DNA from: Amycolatopsis rubida | GTDB lineage: Bacteria > Actinomycetota > Actinomycetes > Mycobacteriales > Pseudonocardiaceae | Reading direction: 5' to 3' | DNA: 64,000 nt | Assembly (NCBI RefSeq): GCF_900115345.1 | Contig: NZ_FOWC01000026.1 | Coordinates: forward strand, 1 to 64,000 | In this document: positions 61,511-64,000 of the stretch, in pieces | Layout: each line of letters starts with the position of its first letter | How positions within the stretch are numbered: the stretch's first letter is position 1 | The notes under the pieces: model-generated | What the model was told of the DNA's origin: nothing | Database searches by the model: none | What the model saw: only the letters and a program-made list of their open reading frames with translations | Program-made: the position numbers and the translations under genes

Positions 61511-61557
61511 GATGCTAAGAGGCGTGCGGGCGCAGGGTCAAGGGGCGGGAGCGGGTC

Positions 61558-61601
61558 TCGTGAGTGTTGATCACGGTTCTCACCGTGGTCAACACTCGCG
61601 A
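61558..61601 (-). terminator. 20-bp hairpin behind the IclR gene
   Basis: Arms 61558-61577 and 61582-61601 pair over 20 bp, with two G-U pairs and a 4-nt loop. The hairpin starts 5 bp after the IclR stop and separates it from the transporter gene. Confidence 0.75.
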
Positions 61602-61605
61602 GCAG

Positions 61606-62346
61606 TCAGCCCTGGCGCGCGGCTTCCCAGCGCTTCACGACCGCCGCGGTGATGCCGGCCAGCGCGTCGCCGATCTCCGGCAGACGGCCGGAAATCCGCG
61701 GGGTCGGGCCCGCGACCGCGATCGCCGCGACGACCTCTCCGTCGACCAGGATCGGCCGCGCCGCCGCGCTCACGTCGGGCAGAGTTTCGCCGCGATTGAG
61801 CGCGACCCCCTCGGCGCGGACAGTGTCGAGTTCGTCCATCGCGGCCCGCACGCGCTCGGCGTCCGGGAGCACTGACTTCAGGTACGCCTCGCGTCGGCGC
61901 GCCGGCCAGTACGCGAGGAAGATCTTGCCCGCGCTCGGCGGATACAGCGGCCGCCGGGTGCGCAGCGGCGCCGAATAGCGGATCGGCTGCTCGGACTCGA
62001 CCGCGTCGACGTAGATCAGCGAATCCCCGACCGCGGCGCCGAGCATCACCGTCTCGCCGAACCGGCGGCGGAGTTCTTCCAAGGCGGGCCGGGCCGCGGT
62101 CGCGATGCCGGGCAGGCCGCCGGTGAGCAGGTTCCCCAGCGCCGGGCCGAGCCGGTAGGCACCGTCGGCCTCGACCAGGTAGCCGGTCGACACCAAGCCT
62201 TTGACCAGGCCGAACACCGAGGATTTCGGCGCGTCGAGAGATACCGACAGCTCGTGCAGCCGCATCCCGGGCTGCCGCGCGACGCATTCGAGGATGCTGG
62301 TGACGCGGCCGACCGTCCGGTGGGCCTTGGCCGTCGACTCGGTCAT
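61606..62346 (-). CDS. IclR family transcriptional regulator
   Basis: 246 residues from ATG 62346, with GGAGG 7 nt upstream (an upstream in-frame Met lacks this). The HTH domain is RVTSILECVARQPGMRLHEL, then SLDAPKSSVFGLVKGLVSTG. The effector domain starts LEELRRRFGETVMLGAAVGD and has the LYPPSAGKIFLAYWPARRRE signature. It is divergent from the acyl-CoA dehydrogenase gene, and the 13-bp inverted repeat lies in the spacer. It probably controls the acyl-CoA dehydrogenase/CoA-transferase operon and the transporter behind it. Confidence 0.92.
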   Translation of the reverse strand: MTESTAKAHRTVGRVTSILECVARQPGMRLHELSVSLDAPKSSVFGLVKGLVSTGYLVEADGAYRLGPALGNLLTGGLPGIATAARPALEELRRRFGETVMLGAAVGDSLIYVDAVESEQPIRYSAPLRTRRPLYPPSAGKIFLAYWPARRREAYLKSVLPDAERVRAAMDELDTVRAEGVALNRGETLPDVSAAARPILVDGEVVAAIAVAGPTPRISGRLPEIGDALAGITAAVVKRWEAARQG

Positions 62347-62438
62347 GGCAGCCTCCCCTGCGTTCGTACATGCGAACCCTATCGCGGCGACCACCCCGCA
62401 CGGCGCTTGACCCGAGCCGCGCGCCGTCTTACGTTGGA

Positions 62439-62469
62439 CGTATATCCGAACTTCGCGTTCTCATATACG
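62439..62469. promoter_or_regulatory. IclR operator CGTATATCCGAAC..GTTCTCATATACG
   Basis: 13-bp arms with two mismatches around TTCGC, centred 25-35 bp before the acyl-CoA dehydrogenase start. The AT-rich arms are distinctive here, and similar half-sites precede the MHS transporter. Confidence 0.7.
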
Positions 62470-62488
62470 CACAATGGAGAGCAGCACT

Positions 62489-63655
62489 GTGGACTTCCAG
62501 CTGAGCCAAGACCAGGAGGACATCCGGCGCGCCGTGCGCGAGCTGGCCGCCCGGTTCCCCGACGAGTACTGGGCCGAACGCGACGAACGAGCCGAGTTCC
62601 CGCGCGAGTTCTACGACGCGTTCGCCTCCGCGGGCTGGCTCGGCATGGCGATCCCGGAGCAGTACGGCGGCGGCGGGCTCGGCATCCTCGAAGCCGCGCT
62701 GCTGCTCGAAGAAGTGGCCGCGTCCGGGGCCGGGATGAACGGGTGCAGCACGATGCACCTGACGATCTTCGGGCTGAACACGATCGTCAAGCACGGCAGC
62801 GAGGAAATGCGCCGGGAGATCCTGCCGGGCGCGGTCGACGGTTCGCTGCACGTCTGCTTCGGCGTGACCGAACCCGATGCGGGCACCGACACCACGCGCA
62901 TCTCCACCTTCGCCCGCCGCGAGGGCGATTCCTACGTCGTGCACGGCCGGAAAGTCTGGATCACCAAGGCCGGCCAGTCGCAGAAGATGGTGCTGATCGC
63001 CCGCACCACGCCGCGCGAAGAGGCGGAGAAGCCGACCGACGGCATGTCCCTGTTCGTCGTGGACATCGAGTCCGACGCGGTGCAGTTGCGCGCGATCCCC
63101 AAGCTCGGCCGCAACGCGGTGTCCTCCTACGAGGTGCTGATCGACGGGCTGCGGGTGCCGGAATCGGCGCGCGTGGGCGAGGAGGGCAAGGGCTTCCGGT
63201 ACCTGCTCGACGGGCTCAACCCGGAACGCATCCTGCTCGCGCACGAGGCGCTCGGCCTCGGCCGGGCCGCCCTGCGCCGGGCGGTCCGCTACGCCGGGGA
63301 ACGGCAGGTGTTCGGCCGTCCGATCGGGCAGAACCAGGGGCTGGCGTTCCCGCTGGCCGAGGCCGCGACCCGGCTCGACGCCGCGGAGCTGATGGCGCGC
63401 AACGCCGCCTGGCGCTACGACAACGGCCTGCCGGCAGGCAAAGAGGCGAACATGGCGAAATGGCTGTGCGCGGACGCCGGGTTCCAGGCCGCCGACCAGG
63501 CGGTGCAGACCCACGGCGGGATGGGCTACGCGCGGGAGTACCACGTCGAGCGCTACTTCCGGGAGGCGCGGCTGCTGCGGCTCGCGCCGATCAGCCAGGA
63601 AATGGTGCTGAACTACGTGTCCCAGCACGTGCTCGGGCTGCCGAGGTCGTACTGA
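62489..63655 (+). CDS. Acyl-CoA dehydrogenase
   Basis: 388 residues from GTG 62489, preferred over ATG 62474 because GGAGAG lies 7 nt upstream and the protein then starts VDFQLSQDQEDIRRAVRELA, as is usual. Domains: N-terminal helices, middle beta domain (CFGVTEPDAGTDTTRISTFA, VVHGRKVWITKAGQ), C-terminal domain (RAVRYAGERQVFGRPIGQNQ, AVQTHGGMGYAREYHVERYF). It oxidises an acyl-CoA at C2-C3 with FAD. Its stop overlaps the CoA-transferase start by one base. Confidence 0.93.
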   Translation: MDFQLSQDQEDIRRAVRELAARFPDEYWAERDERAEFPREFYDAFASAGWLGMAIPEQYGGGGLGILEAALLLEEVAASGAGMNGCSTMHLTIFGLNTIVKHGSEEMRREILPGAVDGSLHVCFGVTEPDAGTDTTRISTFARREGDSYVVHGRKVWITKAGQSQKMVLIARTTPREEAEKPTDGMSLFVVDIESDAVQLRAIPKLGRNAVSSYEVLIDGLRVPESARVGEEGKGFRYLLDGLNPERILLAHEALGLGRAALRRAVRYAGERQVFGRPIGQNQGLAFPLAEAATRLDAAELMARNAAWRYDNGLPAGKEANMAKWLCADAGFQAADQAVQTHGGMGYAREYHVERYFREARLLRLAPISQEMVLNYVSQHVLGLPRSY

Positions 63656-64000
63656 TGGGCGCGCTCGACGGGCTGCGGGTGCTGGACCTGTCGCGGGTGC
63701 TGGCCGGGCCGTACTGCACGCAGATGCTGGCCGACCACGGGGCCGAGGTGGTCAAGGTCGAATCGCCCGCGGGCGACGAGACGCGCGGCTGGGGGCCGCC
63801 GTTCCTGCCCGGCGGGACCAGCGCGTATTACGCGAATCTCAACCGGGGCAAGAAGAACATCGTGCTCGATCTGTCCGGTCCGGACGGTCGCGAGCTGCTC
63901 GGCACCCTGCTCGCCGGCGCGGACGTGGTGGTGGAGAACTTCAAGGCGGGCACGCTCGCGCGCTGGGGCTGGCCGGACGAGACGATCCGGGCGGAGCATC
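63655..64000 (+). CDS. CaiB/BaiF family CoA-transferase, N-terminal part
   Basis: The first 115 residues, cut by the right edge. GALDGLRVLDLSRVLAGPYC is the standard start of class III CoA-transferases, followed by QMLADHGAEVVKVESPAGDE, LNRGKKNIVLDLSGPDGREL and ADVVVENFKAGTLARWG. The catalytic Asp lies beyond the window. It should activate an acid by CoA transfer for the acyl-CoA dehydrogenase encoded just upstream (TGATG overlap). Together with the MHS transporter and IclR regulator it makes an acid-uptake and activation module. Confidence 0.93.
   Translation, partial: MGALDGLRVLDLSRVLAGPYCTQMLADHGAEVVKVESPAGDETRGWGPPFLPGGTSAYYANLNRGKKNIVLDLSGPDGRELLGTLLAGADVVVENFKAGTLARWGWPDETIRAEH

Overview
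High-GC actinobacterial chromosome, most likely Amycolatopsis or a close member of the Pseudonocardiaceae. The basis is strong G/C bias at third codon positions, frequent GTG starts, many 4-bp ATGA/GTGA gene overlaps, and small lineage-typical families (DUF5994, RGCVC, DUF6307, DUF6153, DUF3140). About 50 genes look intact. They are catabolic and transport operons, each beside its own regulator. No tRNA, rRNA, CRISPR array, insertion sequence or phage gene was recognised.

Layout. 1-6300: start of a superoxide dismutase gene, a DUF6153/DUF305 pair, a stress-type block (RGCVC-DUF6307 ORF, fatty-acid desaturase, three DUF5994 paralogues) and a decayed LAXTG-type surface protein. 6429-12003: a nickel/peptide-type ABC importer operon with an embedded methyltransferase, led by a cobalamin riboswitch; this suggests cobalt or corrinoid uptake. 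12093-13493: two decayed genes, then a DNA alkylation repair protein. 14277-23036: an eight-gene minus-strand operon (flavin reductase, amidohydrolase, PotABCD-like importer, class III aminotransferase, aldehyde dehydrogenase) that reads as uptake and oxidation of a polyamine-like compound; a TetR gene lies upstream. 24363-28803: a flavin monooxygenase and an IclR/deaminase/racemase/GNAT group for amino-acid turnover. 28940-33477: aromatic hydroxylase, secreted tripeptidyl-type peptidase, epoxide hydrolase. 33560-37610: CGNR regulator, a decayed PNPOx/ferredoxin-reductase gene, AraC-type regulator, and a beta-propeller/ThiS pair.

37611-38536 is non-coding and holds a 29-bp tandem repeat and a long palindrome. 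38537-42496: DUF3140, a GntR regulator and a divergent two-domain D-lactate dehydrogenase. 42506-44887: GntR regulator, decayed dehydratase, enoyl-CoA hydratase. 44897-50221: GntR/UTRA regulator divergent from iolC-aldolase-iolB-iolD (myo-inositol catabolism). 50315-52085: DHA2 exporter and a deletion scar joining two gene remnants. 52302-58295: secreted GH92 mannosidase behind a LacI-type operator, a permease-glycosyltransferase fusion and a DUF998 protein. 58693-64000: OmpA-like lipoprotein, a decayed locus, MHS transporter, IclR regulator, acyl-CoA dehydrogenase and the start of a CoA-transferase.

Two themes run across the window. At least seven decayed or truncated loci lie between intact operons. 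A family of intergenic palindromes shares the core GGAATCTGATTC.
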